Shown: positions 1 to 4,833 of the stretch, one piece after another
Layout: each line of letters opens with the position of its first letter
How positions within the stretch are numbered: the stretch's first letter is position 1
NCBI GenBank assembly: GCA_944358665.1
Contig: CALVRP010000118.1
Location: forward strand, 1-9,131
Length of the DNA stretch: 9,131 nucleotides
Direction: 5' to 3'
Source: an uncultured Bacilli bacterium
Lineage (GTDB): Bacteria; Bacillota_I; Bacilli_A; RF39; UBA660
Position numbers and translations under genes: made by a program
The notes under the pieces: generated by a model
Seen by the model: only the letters and a program-made list of their open reading frames with translations
What the model was told of the DNA's origin: nothing
Database searches by the model: none

Positions 1-49
1 TCACAGGATTACCGGATAGGTTTCGGGGATTTGAAGAACGAAATTTGCC
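1..49. other. Unassigned segment upstream of tRNA-Ala
   Basis: This edge segment is clearly richer in G and C than the intergenic DNA elsewhere in the window, so it may be the end of a gene or structured RNA cut by the window edge. Two plus frames and one minus frame are open, but it is too short to choose. I could not match it to the 3' ends of 16S, 23S or 5S rRNA, tmRNA, SRP RNA or RNase P RNA from memory. Confidence 0.2.
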
Positions 50-126
50 GGGGAATTAGCTCAGTTGGCTAGAGCACCTGCTTTGCACGCAGGGGGTCAA
101 GGGTTCGAGTCCCTTATTCTCCACCA
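50..126 (+). tRNA. tRNA-Ala (anticodon TGC)
   Basis: A complete 77-nt cloverleaf with encoded CCA. The acceptor stem pairs GGGGAAT with ATTCTCC and contains the G3:U70 wobble pair that is the alanine identity element. The anticodon stem CCTGC/GCAGG encloses the loop TTTGCAC, with anticodon TGC. The T-loop GTTCGAG is present, and the discriminator base is A. The last 16 nt of the gene (111-126) are repeated at 1077-1092, which marks this tRNA as an integration target. No promoter is visible inside the window, so it may be transcribed from upstream. Confidence 0.97.
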
Positions 127-134
127 ATTTAGTA
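111..134 (+). repeat. Left copy of 24-bp direct repeat (att-like, tRNA-Ala 3' end)
   Basis: These 24 bp are identical to 1077-1100. They cover the 3' strand of the T-stem, the acceptor 3' strand, CCA and 8 nt beyond the tRNA. Identity stops at both edges (T110 against A1076, G135 against A1101). This is the usual geometry of attL and attR for an element that integrates into a tRNA 3' end and restores the gene. Confidence 0.85.
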
Positions 135-138
135 GTTT

Positions 139-167
139 AGCCCTTATTTTATAAGGGTTTTTATTTT
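139..167 (+). terminator. Rho-independent terminator after tRNA-Ala
   Basis: The stem CCCTTAT (141-147) / ATAAGGG (151-157) has a TTT loop. It can extend by A139-T159 and G140-T158, and is followed by TTTTTATTTT. It lies inside the islet, so the element supplies the current terminator of the tRNA. Confidence 0.8.
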
Positions 168-170
168 GCA

Positions 171-199
171 ATATCACATTTATATCACTTTTTACTTAA
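171..199 (+). repeat. Left copy of nested 29-bp imperfect direct repeat
   Basis: This segment matches 943-971 at 26 of 29 positions without gaps. Each copy contains two ATATCAC-like heptamers spaced 11 bp apart (171 and 182 here), then a T-run and CTTAA. The two copies flank the HEPN gene inside the outer att repeats. The layout resembles arm-type binding sites of tyrosine integrases, which is an inference. A/T richness makes partial chance similarity possible. Confidence 0.5.
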
Positions 200-233
200 A
201 TTTCTTAATATCTTTTAATTTGTACTTACTTTA

Positions 234-262
234 TTGACTATTATTTATTTCTTTGATAAAAT
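234..262 (+). promoter_or_regulatory. Near-consensus promoter of the HEPN gene
   Basis: A -35 TTGACT (234-239) and a -10 TAAAAT (257-262) are separated by exactly 17 bp. An extended -10 TG sits at 254-255. Transcription would begin near 269, giving a leader of about 40 nt. It lies downstream of the tRNA terminator, so the gene is an independent transcription unit. Confidence 0.8.
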
Positions 263-266
263 CAAA
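252..266. promoter_or_regulatory. Palindrome over the -10 box, candidate operator
   Basis: The perfect inverted repeat TTTGAT (252-257) / ATCAAA (261-266) has an AAA centre and covers the whole -10. A protein bound here would block the promoter. No regulator gene is present in the islet, so the HEPN protein itself or a host factor would have to bind. This is an inference from position only. Confidence 0.35.
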
Positions 267-310
267 ATAATGTTTATTTCTTTAATATTTTTACACGATA
301 GGAGTATGTT

Positions 311-913
311 ATGGCTTTTTCTTATTATATGAATATGGAAGTTATATCATTAGAGAATGCAACAGAACATGTTGAGAAAATGACAAATAGTAATACTGTG
401 GATTATGATGAATATATTTGTGATGATGAAAAATTACTAAATAATTTAAAAAACGGATGGATAGTTGCAGTATCTATGTGTAATTATTTGGAGAGTTTTT
501 TGAATACTATTTTAAGGGATTGTATTCATTATGATAAGGAAAATTTAATGAAAGCTAGTATTGATGATAAAATTGAAATTATTTATTTATATTATAAAAA
601 AGATTTTTCTAATACAAAATCAAAAGATGGTTGGGCTAAATTTAAAGAATTAAATAAATTGCGTAATAATTTAATACATTATAAAATAAATTTTTTGGGT
701 TATGGCACTGATGTTCCATCTAAATGGGAAAATAAACTTAATGGTTTTGATTTGTTTACTAAAAATAAAATGCTAGATTTTATAAATAAAATATGTGAAT
801 TGGCAAAAGATATAGCACAAGACTTACATCTGATAATAAATGACAAAGTTAGTACTATTATTTGTGATGGAAAAGACATTAACGTTAGTTATGTTACAAC
901 AAAGATTTATTAA
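311..913 (+). CDS. HEPN-like domain protein, probable ribonuclease
   Basis: A 200-residue protein predicted to be soluble and mostly helical. The segment LNKLRNNLIHY (residues 115-124 or so) contains R118-N119-N120-L121-I122-H123. This fits the HEPN R-X4-H catalytic motif, including the polar residue just after the arginine. The helix around CNYLESFLNTIL (58-68) with E61 resembles the conserved acidic helix that precedes this motif. HEPN proteins are typically metal-independent RNases in toxin-antitoxin, abortive infection and CRISPR systems, acting as dimers. The start is well supported: AGGAG at 300-304, 6 nt before the ATG. It is the only gene in the tRNA-Ala islet and has a strong promoter. 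No antitoxin partner (nucleotidyltransferase, small antitoxin) is adjacent. The specific HEPN family is not resolved and the target RNA is unknown. A non-catalytic HEPN is less likely because R and H are intact. Confidence 0.75.
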   Translation: MAFSYYMNMEVISLENATEHVEKMTNSNTVDYDEYICDDEKLLNNLKNGWIVAVSMCNYLESFLNTILRDCIHYDKENLMKASIDDKIEIIYLYYKKDFSNTKSKDGWAKFKELNKLRNNLIHYKINFLGYGTDVPSKWENKLNGFDLFTKNKMLDFINKICELAKDIAQDLHLIINDKVSTIICDGKDINVSYVTTKIY

Positions 914-942
914 ATTTATTTACAATATCAATAATATAAATA

Positions 943-971
943 ATATCACTTTTTTATCACTTTTTTCTTAA
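943..971 (+). repeat. Right copy of nested 29-bp imperfect direct repeat
   Basis: This segment aligns without gaps to 171-199 with three differences. It has the same two heptamers 11 bp apart (943 and 954). It begins 30 bp after the HEPN stop codon. Confidence 0.5.
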
Positions 972-978
972 TTTTTAT

Positions 979-999
979 AAATTTACTGTAAATTTTTTT
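979..999 (+). terminator. A/T-rich hairpin terminator of the HEPN gene
   Basis: The stem AAATTTA (979-985) / TAAATTT (989-995) has a CTG loop, and a run of seven T ends at 999. The stem has no G-C pairs, so it would be weak, but the position 66 bp after the stop fits. Confidence 0.45.
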
Positions 1000-1076
1000 A
1001 AACTTAAATAAACTAAAATGGTTGAAATTAAAAGGAAAACCATATTTTTAAAATTATTTAATATCAATAAATAAAA

Positions 1077-1100
1077 CCCTTATTCTCCACCAATTTAGTA
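1077..1100 (+). repeat. Right copy of 24-bp direct repeat (displaced tRNA-Ala 3' end)
   Basis: Identical to 111-134, including CCA. No cloverleaf precedes it: the DNA upstream is A/T-rich islet sequence. It is therefore a displaced tRNA 3' end, as expected at the far end of a tRNA-integrated element, and not a second tRNA gene. Confidence 0.85.
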
Positions 1101-1103
1101 ATT

Positions 1104-1130
1104 AACCGCTATTTTAGCGGTTTTTATTTT
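1104..1130 (+). terminator. Terminator beyond the right repeat, likely the ancestral tRNA-Ala terminator
   Basis: The stem AACCGCTA (1104-1111) / TAGCGGTT (1115-1122) has a TTT loop, followed by TTTTTATTTT. Its distance from the 24-bp repeat is close to that of the terminator at 139-167, and the T-tract is the same, but the stem differs. Confidence 0.75.
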
Positions 1131-1147
1131 GATGCCTTTTTATGTAT

Positions 1148-1179
1148 AAAAAAAGAAGATAAATTTATTTTTCATCTTC
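1148..1179 (-). terminator. Terminator overlapping the end of the ART-like gene
   Basis: Read on the minus strand, GAAGAT (1179-1174) pairs with ATCTTC (1160-1155), followed by seven T (1154-1148). The upstream arm lies inside the last codons, and the stop codon at 1165 is in the loop. Confidence 0.65.
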
Positions 1180-1740
1180 CGCTAATCTTTCTAGATACTT
1201 TACTTTTAATTCTGGATATAATTTAAAAAACGATTCAATATTTATTCCCCTTTCTTGCCATTTTATAACCTTAGGTATTAAATCACTATTATCTTTAGGA
1301 AGAAAATCAGGCCTATTAGGGTATAAATATAATTTTAATTCTCCTTCATCATTTAATTCTTTAAGTTTTTCAAAAACATTATTTATATGCTCTTCATAAA
1401 TAACTTCCTCATCAAATTCACTTACTACCTCGGCTGACCACCCAGTTTTTTCGGCCATAAAATTCTTACCACTTAAAGTATATAATGAACCGGATACATT
1501 AAAAATTTCTTTAAACATTCCTTCTTTTCTTTCAACAATGATTACTGGATTATCTTTACTTCCATTTCCACTTAAAAAATAATATAAATCACTACCTTTA
1601 TCACTTATAAAAATTATAGGAATTGCTTTTGATAAAGTTCCATATACCCAAGCTTTACCATGAGTTCCTTTATGTTTCCTTATTTTTTTTAATCCTTGCT
1701 TTATACTTCCATGATACACATATTTTAATTTATTTTCCAT
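1165..1740 (-). CDS. ADP-ribosyltransferase-fold-like protein
   Basis: A 191-residue soluble protein. It opens with YVYHGS (residues 7-12), then KGTHGKAWVYGT (24-35), then a helix SKAIPIIF. Later come a strand-rich block with VIIVERKEG (66-74) and GWSAEVVSE (100-108). This order of a YHGS histidine (H10), a tyrosine in a V-Y-G/A-T strand (Y33) and a glutamate in a W-x-x-E strand (E104) resembles the H-Y-E arrangement of ADP-ribosyltransferases that use NAD. The fold assignment and triad are inferences. The C-terminal third (about 110-191) is charged and helical, with no recognised domain. The gene starts 3 nt after the stop of the preceding DUF2441-like gene and lacks a good ribosome site at normal distance, so it is probably translated by coupling. 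The protein target, if any, cannot be read from the sequence. A protein of other function with a similar N-terminus is possible. Confidence 0.45.
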   Translation of the reverse strand: MENKLKYVYHGSIKQGLKKIRKHKGTHGKAWVYGTLSKAIPIIFISDKGSDLYYFLSGNGSKDNPVIIVERKEGMFKEIFNVSGSLYTLSGKNFMAEKTGWSAEVVSEFDEEVIYEEHINNVFEKLKELNDEGELKLYLYPNRPDFLPKDNSDLIPKVIKWQERGINIESFFKLYPELKVKYLERLAEDEK

Positions 1741-1743
1741 ATT

Positions 1744-2352
1744 CTATTTTCGGCACTTTCTTTTTATTAATGCTTTCCCTTGAAATAAATATTCTTTCTT
1801 TTCTTCTGCTTCTTTTGTAAAAGTAGGATTCCAATAATCTTCGGCAATTTCCATTGCTTGATACATACATAGATTATTATTAGGAATATAAATATCACTA
1901 GTTTTAAATAAATTGCCAGTCAAACAAAGCTCAAAAACTTCGCTACCACTTAAAGTATCTAACCAAAAATCTAAATTATCTTTATCCGTAACCCATATGG
2001 AATGAAGTCTACTTGGATAAAGTTTAAATTTCTCTTGGCGAATCAATTCTAATGCCCCTTCACATTTCATTCGGTTAGTATTATAAATAATTCGGTAAGC
2101 ATCTTTAAACAAAGCTTCAATCATTTTAGGATCTACATTTTCTATTCCTTGAACTAAACAATCTTTTAAATATCCCTGAAGACTAGCCAAGCTACCATCA
2201 GAGCACCTAACATTAGTATTAAAATATTGCATTAGTAATCCACTTTCAGAAAGGAAATTATTATCAATATATAAAATATTTCCTTCTTGCCATAACTTGT
2301 CGTATTCATTTGGTGTATGAATATGATACATTGTTTTATTTTTAACTTCCAT
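1744..2352 (-). CDS. DUF2441-like protein
   Basis: A 202-residue protein that resembles the DUF2441 family. It has an N-terminal MYHIHT (8-13), a central GALELIRQEKF (99-109) followed by YPSRLHSIWVTD (112-123) with W130 after it, and a late MEIAEDYWNP (167-176). The family has no proven function. Its YH motif near the N-terminus and the S-x-W-V strand are compatible with an ADP-ribosyltransferase-like fold, but this is an inference. Residues 177-202 are rich in Lys and Glu. The start is supported by an AGGGGAG ribosome site 6 nt upstream, and a promoter with a consensus -10 lies at 2379-2407. It is the first gene of a two-gene unit with the ART-like gene, separated by 3 nt. Co-translation suggests that the two products act together or on the same pathway. 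Confidence 0.55.
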   Translation of the reverse strand: MEVKNKTMYHIHTPNEYDKLWQEGNILYIDNNFLSESGLLMQYFNTNVRCSDGSLASLQGYLKDCLVQGIENVDPKMIEALFKDAYRIIYNTNRMKCEGALELIRQEKFKLYPSRLHSIWVTDKDNLDFWLDTLSGSEVFELCLTGNLFKTSDIYIPNNNLCMYQAMEIAEDYWNPTFTKEAEEKKEYLFQGKALIKRKCRK

Positions 2353-2378
2353 ATAAATCTCCCCTTAATTGGAAAAAT

Positions 2379-2407
2379 ATTATATACTTTTCTAGGAAAA
2401 ATTGCAA
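2379..2407 (-). promoter_or_regulatory. Promoter of the DUF2441/ART-like pair, with palindrome in spacer
   Basis: On the minus strand, -35 TTGCAA (2407-2402) and -10 TATAAT (2384-2379) are 17 bp apart. The -35 ends 2 bp after the stop codon of the DUF1653 gene. Within the spacer, TTTTC/GAAAA form a 5-bp inverted repeat around TAG (2388-2400), a possible operator. Confidence 0.7.
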
Positions 2408-2408
2408 A

Positions 2409-2654
2409 TTATCTATTAACTCTATCTATATCTTGCAATTCAAAGCGATATTTCTGATCTATATCAGGATATTTATCATGATCCACTTCACTTAAAAACA
2501 TATTAATTTCTCTAATCCAAAGTTTATTTTCTCCATATAATGCTCTATAAACAACATACTTATCGTTATTTTCTGAATTTTGGGCAACATCTAAAACAAT
2601 ATAATAATCACCTTTAAAATGTCTATAAACACCATTTATTTTTAATTTCCGCAT
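2409..2654 (-). CDS. DUF1653 family protein
   Basis: An 81-residue protein with the clear DUF1653 signature: GVYRHFKGDYYIVLDVA (residues 8-24), KYVVYRALYGENKLWIRE (32-49) and the MF of NMFLSEV (52-53). The length is typical of the family, a small beta-rich domain present in many bacteria. Its role is not established. The start has AGGAG at 2664-2668, 9 nt upstream, and an extended -10 TGTTATAAT lies just before it. There is no terminator between this gene and the DUF2441 gene, so some read-through is possible, although the next gene has its own promoter. The last residues (QDIDRVNR) run past the conserved core. Confidence 0.85.
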   Translation of the reverse strand: MRKLKINGVYRHFKGDYYIVLDVAQNSENNDKYVVYRALYGENKLWIREINMFLSEVDHDKYPDIDQKYRFELQDIDRVNR

Positions 2655-2679
2655 ATCTACCTTCTCCTTTTACAATATA

Positions 2680-2688
2680 ATTATAACA
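2680..2688 (-). promoter_or_regulatory. Extended -10 promoter of the DUF1653 gene
   Basis: TGTTATAAT on the minus strand is a full extended -10. At 17 bp upstream only a weak -35 (TATCGT) is seen. That region is also the terminator of the upstream holin gene. Confidence 0.55.
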
Positions 2689-2693
2689 AATAT

Positions 2694-2729
2694 AAAATAA
2701 AAACGATACATATTTAATTATGTACCGTT
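2694..2729 (-). terminator. Terminator of the holin-family gene, overlapping its stop codon
   Basis: On the minus strand AACGGTACATA (2729-2719) pairs with TATGTATCGTT (2712-2702) with a single mismatch, around a 6-nt loop. It is followed by TTTTTATTTT. The stop codon (2720-2718) straddles the stem base and loop. Confidence 0.75.
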
Positions 2730-2975
2730 ATTTTTTGTTTGAACAACAATTTGATCAGTAAGAACCGTGGCTCCTGTTACTAATATTCCTTGGACAACAT
2801 TATTAATAATACTGTCTCCTCCCATTAATACCGATAATATAATACCAACGCCCAATAAAATTAACGGAATAAATTTTTCACTAACAATCATCGTTTGTTT
2901 AATAATATAATTTATAATATATAAAACGGGAATTAAAATCAATTTGTTATCCATAATATAACTTACGACATCCAT
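2718..2975 (-). CDS. Holin family protein (Hol44/superfamily V-like)
   Basis: An 85-residue hydrophobic protein with probable membrane segments at about 11-26, 36-51 and 60-77. The sequence KFIPLILLGVGIILSVLMGG (34-53) followed by VVQGILVTGATVLTDQ (60-75) resembles phage holin family Hol44. Such holins form pores that release endolysin in phages. Here no endolysin, tail or other phage gene is adjacent, so it is either a domesticated or orphan holin or a membrane protein of another role. The start has GAGGG 5-7 nt upstream. I found no convincing promoter. Its neighbour upstream is terminated independently. Confidence is higher for the family than for the function. Confidence 0.7.
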   Translation of the reverse strand: MDVVSYIMDNKLILIPVLYIINYIIKQTMIVSEKFIPLILLGVGIILSVLMGGDSIINNVVQGILVTGATVLTDQIVVQTKNNGT

Positions 2976-3037
2976 AATATCCCTCTTTTCTATAATATTT
3001 AATGATATATATTGAAAAACAGTAATTATTAATGGCT

Positions 3038-3068
3038 AAAAAAAGCAAGTATTATTTAATACCTGCTT
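3038..3068 (-). terminator. Terminator overlapping the end of the thioredoxin-like gene
   Basis: On the minus strand AAGCAGGTATTA (3068-3057) can pair with TAATACTTGCTT (3054-3043) with one G-U pair, followed by a run of T to 3038. The stop codon lies in the downstream arm. Confidence 0.75.
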
Positions 3069-3897
3069 GTTCCATAAAATTATCAATTGTTTCAGTATCA
3101 TCAGTATAACCACTAATATTAGCGACTACCTCTTTATTATCAATTCCAAGAGTTAAAGGAGTTCCCCAATCTTGATTATCATCAAAATAACTTAATGAAG
3201 ATAATAAATCATTTGCTTCTTCTCCTAATTCATCTAAATAAACCACATATATAGGGACATTGTTTTCACCAGCATACTCATTTATTACTGGAGCATACTG
3301 CTGACAATATGAACATGTTGTTTGGGCAATAACCAAAGCAAATGGTTTATCACTGTCTAATAAACACTCATAATCTTCATAAGTAATAACACCTAAATTT
3401 TCATATTCTTCACTAGTAGTAACATTACATGCGAATGTTGTTACTCCTGCTTCTTCAAGAAAATTATATATAGAATCACTTTTATTTAAAATGTCTTCTT
3501 TATAAGCCTCTACATTTCCTTCATTAACAACTAATACAACATCTTTTTCAAAAGCATTATCAGCGTAATCTAATTCATCTTCAATTTTATTTAAATCACT
3601 TTTACTAATTTCATCACTTAAATAATAAATTCCTATGCCGGCTTCTTCACCAGCCTTATTTAAATTTTCTTTTTCTTTAGTGCTTAAATCACCGGCAGCA
3701 ATAACAACATTACTTTCATCTTTTAAACATTCATAGTCTTCATAAGTAATGGCCGCAAGTTTAGTGTAATCACCATCTTTTTTAACATTACAAGCAAAAG
3801 TTTTATCTGGCTCTGGCCAAAAAGCAATAACTAAAATAATAGCTACTATTAAAATAATTACTCCAAACAACGCTAACATTCTTTTATTTTCGTTCAT
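3052..3897 (-). CDS. Membrane-anchored double thioredoxin-like protein, first domain degenerate
   Basis: A 281-residue protein, numbered from the ATG at 3897. A short basic N-terminus is followed by one membrane segment (about 7-27), which puts the rest outside the cell. Two related units follow. TFACNV (33-38) with ITYEDYECL (50-58) recurs as TFACNV (154-159) with ITYEDYECL (171-179). Only the second unit has the active-site CSYC (195-198) in AQTTCSYCQQY, and it also has the cis-proline WGTP (244-247). At the matching place the first unit has Ser/Thr/Lys and no cysteine pair. Cysteines in ACNV and YEC are conserved in both units and may form a structural disulfide. It is likely a thiol-disulfide exchange protein at the cell surface, with unknown substrate. 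An upstream in-frame GTG at 3906 is possible, but AGAAGTGAT fits the ATG at 3897 better, and the promoter leaves almost no leader for the GTG. Confidence 0.75.
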   Translation of the reverse strand: MNENKRMLALFGVIILIVAIILVIAFWPEPDKTFACNVKKDGDYTKLAAITYEDYECLKDESNVVIAAGDLSTKEKENLNKAGEEAGIGIYYLSDEISKSDLNKIEDELDYADNAFEKDVVLVVNEGNVEAYKEDILNKSDSIYNFLEEAGVTTFACNVTTSEEYENLGVITYEDYECLLDSDKPFALVIAQTTCSYCQQYAPVINEYAGENNVPIYVVYLDELGEEANDLLSSLSYFDDNQDWGTPLTLGIDNKEVVANISGYTDDTETIDNFMEQAGIK

Positions 3898-3901
3898 TCT
3901 T

Positions 3902-3910
3902 ATCACTTCT
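3902..3910 (-). promoter_or_regulatory. Ribosome binding site deciding the thioredoxin-like start
   Basis: AGAAGTGAT on the minus strand ends 4 nt before ATG 3897. It includes the alternative GTG at 3906, which therefore is unlikely to be the start. Confidence 0.5.
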
Positions 3911-3920
3911 TTCTTAAATA

Positions 3921-3949
3921 ATCATAACATAATTAATATATTTTTACAA
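3921..3949 (-). promoter_or_regulatory. Promoter of the thioredoxin-like gene
   Basis: On the minus strand -35 TTGTAA (3949-3944), a 17-bp spacer and an extended -10 TGTTATGAT (ending 3921) lie directly after the htpX stop codon. Confidence 0.65.
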
Positions 3950-3951
3950 AC

Positions 3952-4833
3952 TTAATTAATTTCTTGTAATCTAGCAATACGATTTTTAGTACTAGGATGA
4001 GTGCTCCAAATAGAGTCTTTTTCTTTTTTACCTTTTAACGGATTAATAATAAATAAAGATTCAGTGGCTTCATTGATATTAATTGGCTCATTTTGCGTTT
4101 CTAATTTATTTAAAGCACTAATTAATCCTTCTTTATTTCTAGTAATTTCCACTGCACTAGCATCAGCTAAATATTCTCTATTACGAGAAATAGCTAACTT
4201 TAATAAATTAACAAATATCGGTGATAAAATCAAGAAAATAATTCCTACTATTACAATAATAGCTGAAGCTTTATTATCACTATCTCTATTACCACCCCAA
4301 ATAAAGCTATGAGTTAAAATATCGGCAATAATTGTTACAAAACCAACCATCACAATAGCAATTGTTGAAAGCAAAATATCATAATTCTTGATATGAGAAA
4401 GTTCATGTGCTAAAACACCTTCTAACTCATATTTATCTAATTTATTTAAAAGCCCAGTTGTAACACATACTACCGCATGCTTTGGATTTCTTCCCGTCGC
4501 AAATGCATTTAAAGCCGGCGTATCCATAACATATAATTTAGGAAGTGGAAGTCCTGCCGCAATACATAAAGACTCTAAAGACACATTTAATTGTAAAAAT
4601 TCTTCTCTCGTTGCTGGACGTGCATTATTTAAACTTAAAATCATTTTATCAGAATTATAGTATGAAACAAAAGCTGAAATTATTGAAACACTTAAACCTA
4701 TAGCTGCGGCTATATAAATATTATCAAAAAATATTCGTGATAAAAAATATACAAATAATGTAATAAATATAAAAAATAAAGTAATAATTAAACCTGTTTT
4801 TATTTTATTTGTTCTAACTGCTTTTAATATCAT
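3952..4833 (-). CDS. htpX: HtpX-type M48 membrane metalloprotease
   Basis: A 293-residue integral membrane zinc protease that in known species degrades misfolded or damaged membrane proteins. Two membrane segments lie near residues 14-32 and 38-58. The catalytic motif HELSH gives zinc ligands H143 and H147 and the general base E144. The third ligand is E220 in SRNREYLADA. Further hydrophobic stretches are at 155-172 and 190-215. The C-terminal STHPSTKNRI (277-286) is typical of the family, as is NAFATGR (109-115). Length is normal. The ATG overlaps the lemA stop by one base (TAATG), so translation is coupled and the two genes form a classic lemA-htpX operon. No clear terminator follows it. 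The next gene has its own promoter directly after. Confidence 0.95.
   Translation of the reverse strand: MILKAVRTNKIKTGLIITLFFIFITLFVYFLSRIFFDNIYIAAAIGLSVSIISAFVSYYNSDKMILSLNNARPATREEFLQLNVSLESLCIAAGLPLPKLYVMDTPALNAFATGRNPKHAVVCVTTGLLNKLDKYELEGVLAHELSHIKNYDILLSTIAIVMVGFVTIIADILTHSFIWGGNRDSDNKASAIIVIVGIIFLILSPIFVNLLKLAISRNREYLADASAVEITRNKEGLISALNKLETQNEPININEATESLFIINPLKGKKEKDSIWSTHPSTKNRIARLQEIN

Larger units (their letters stand above)
111..1076 (+). mobile_element. Putative minimal integrative islet in tRNA-Ala carrying one HEPN gene
   Basis: The unit runs from one copy of the 24-bp tRNA-derived repeat to the base before the other, 966 bp in all. It contains a terminator directly after the tRNA, a near-consensus promoter, one 200-codon gene, an A/T hairpin terminator and a nested pair of imperfect 29-bp repeats. 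The right-hand repeat is followed by a second terminator, which would have served the tRNA before insertion. No integrase, excisionase or replication gene fits inside, so if mobile it would depend on a recombinase acting in trans, or be the deletion remnant of a larger island. An alternative is the leftover of a tandem tRNA-Ala duplication in which the second copy lost its 5' part. Confidence 0.6.

Noticed and set aside
1018..1074. 18-codon frame and ATGGTT/AACCAT hairpin in the right part of the islet, considered as an integrase remnant
   Set aside because: No ribosome site, an in-frame stop close upstream, and no resemblance to an integrase C-terminus. The hairpin has a 14-nt loop and short arms.
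1077..1092. Second tRNA-Ala gene
   Set aside because: Only the last 16 nt are present. The upstream DNA has no D-arm, anticodon arm or acceptor 5' strand.
1623..1820. Open frame of 65 codons on the plus strand
   Set aside because: It lies opposite the two ART/DUF2441-like genes, is a low-complexity run of hydrophobic residues from A/T-rich antisense, and has no ribosome site.
4001..4312. Open frame of 103 codons on the plus strand
   Set aside because: It is antisense to htpX, which is a firmly identified gene. The frame has no supporting signals.
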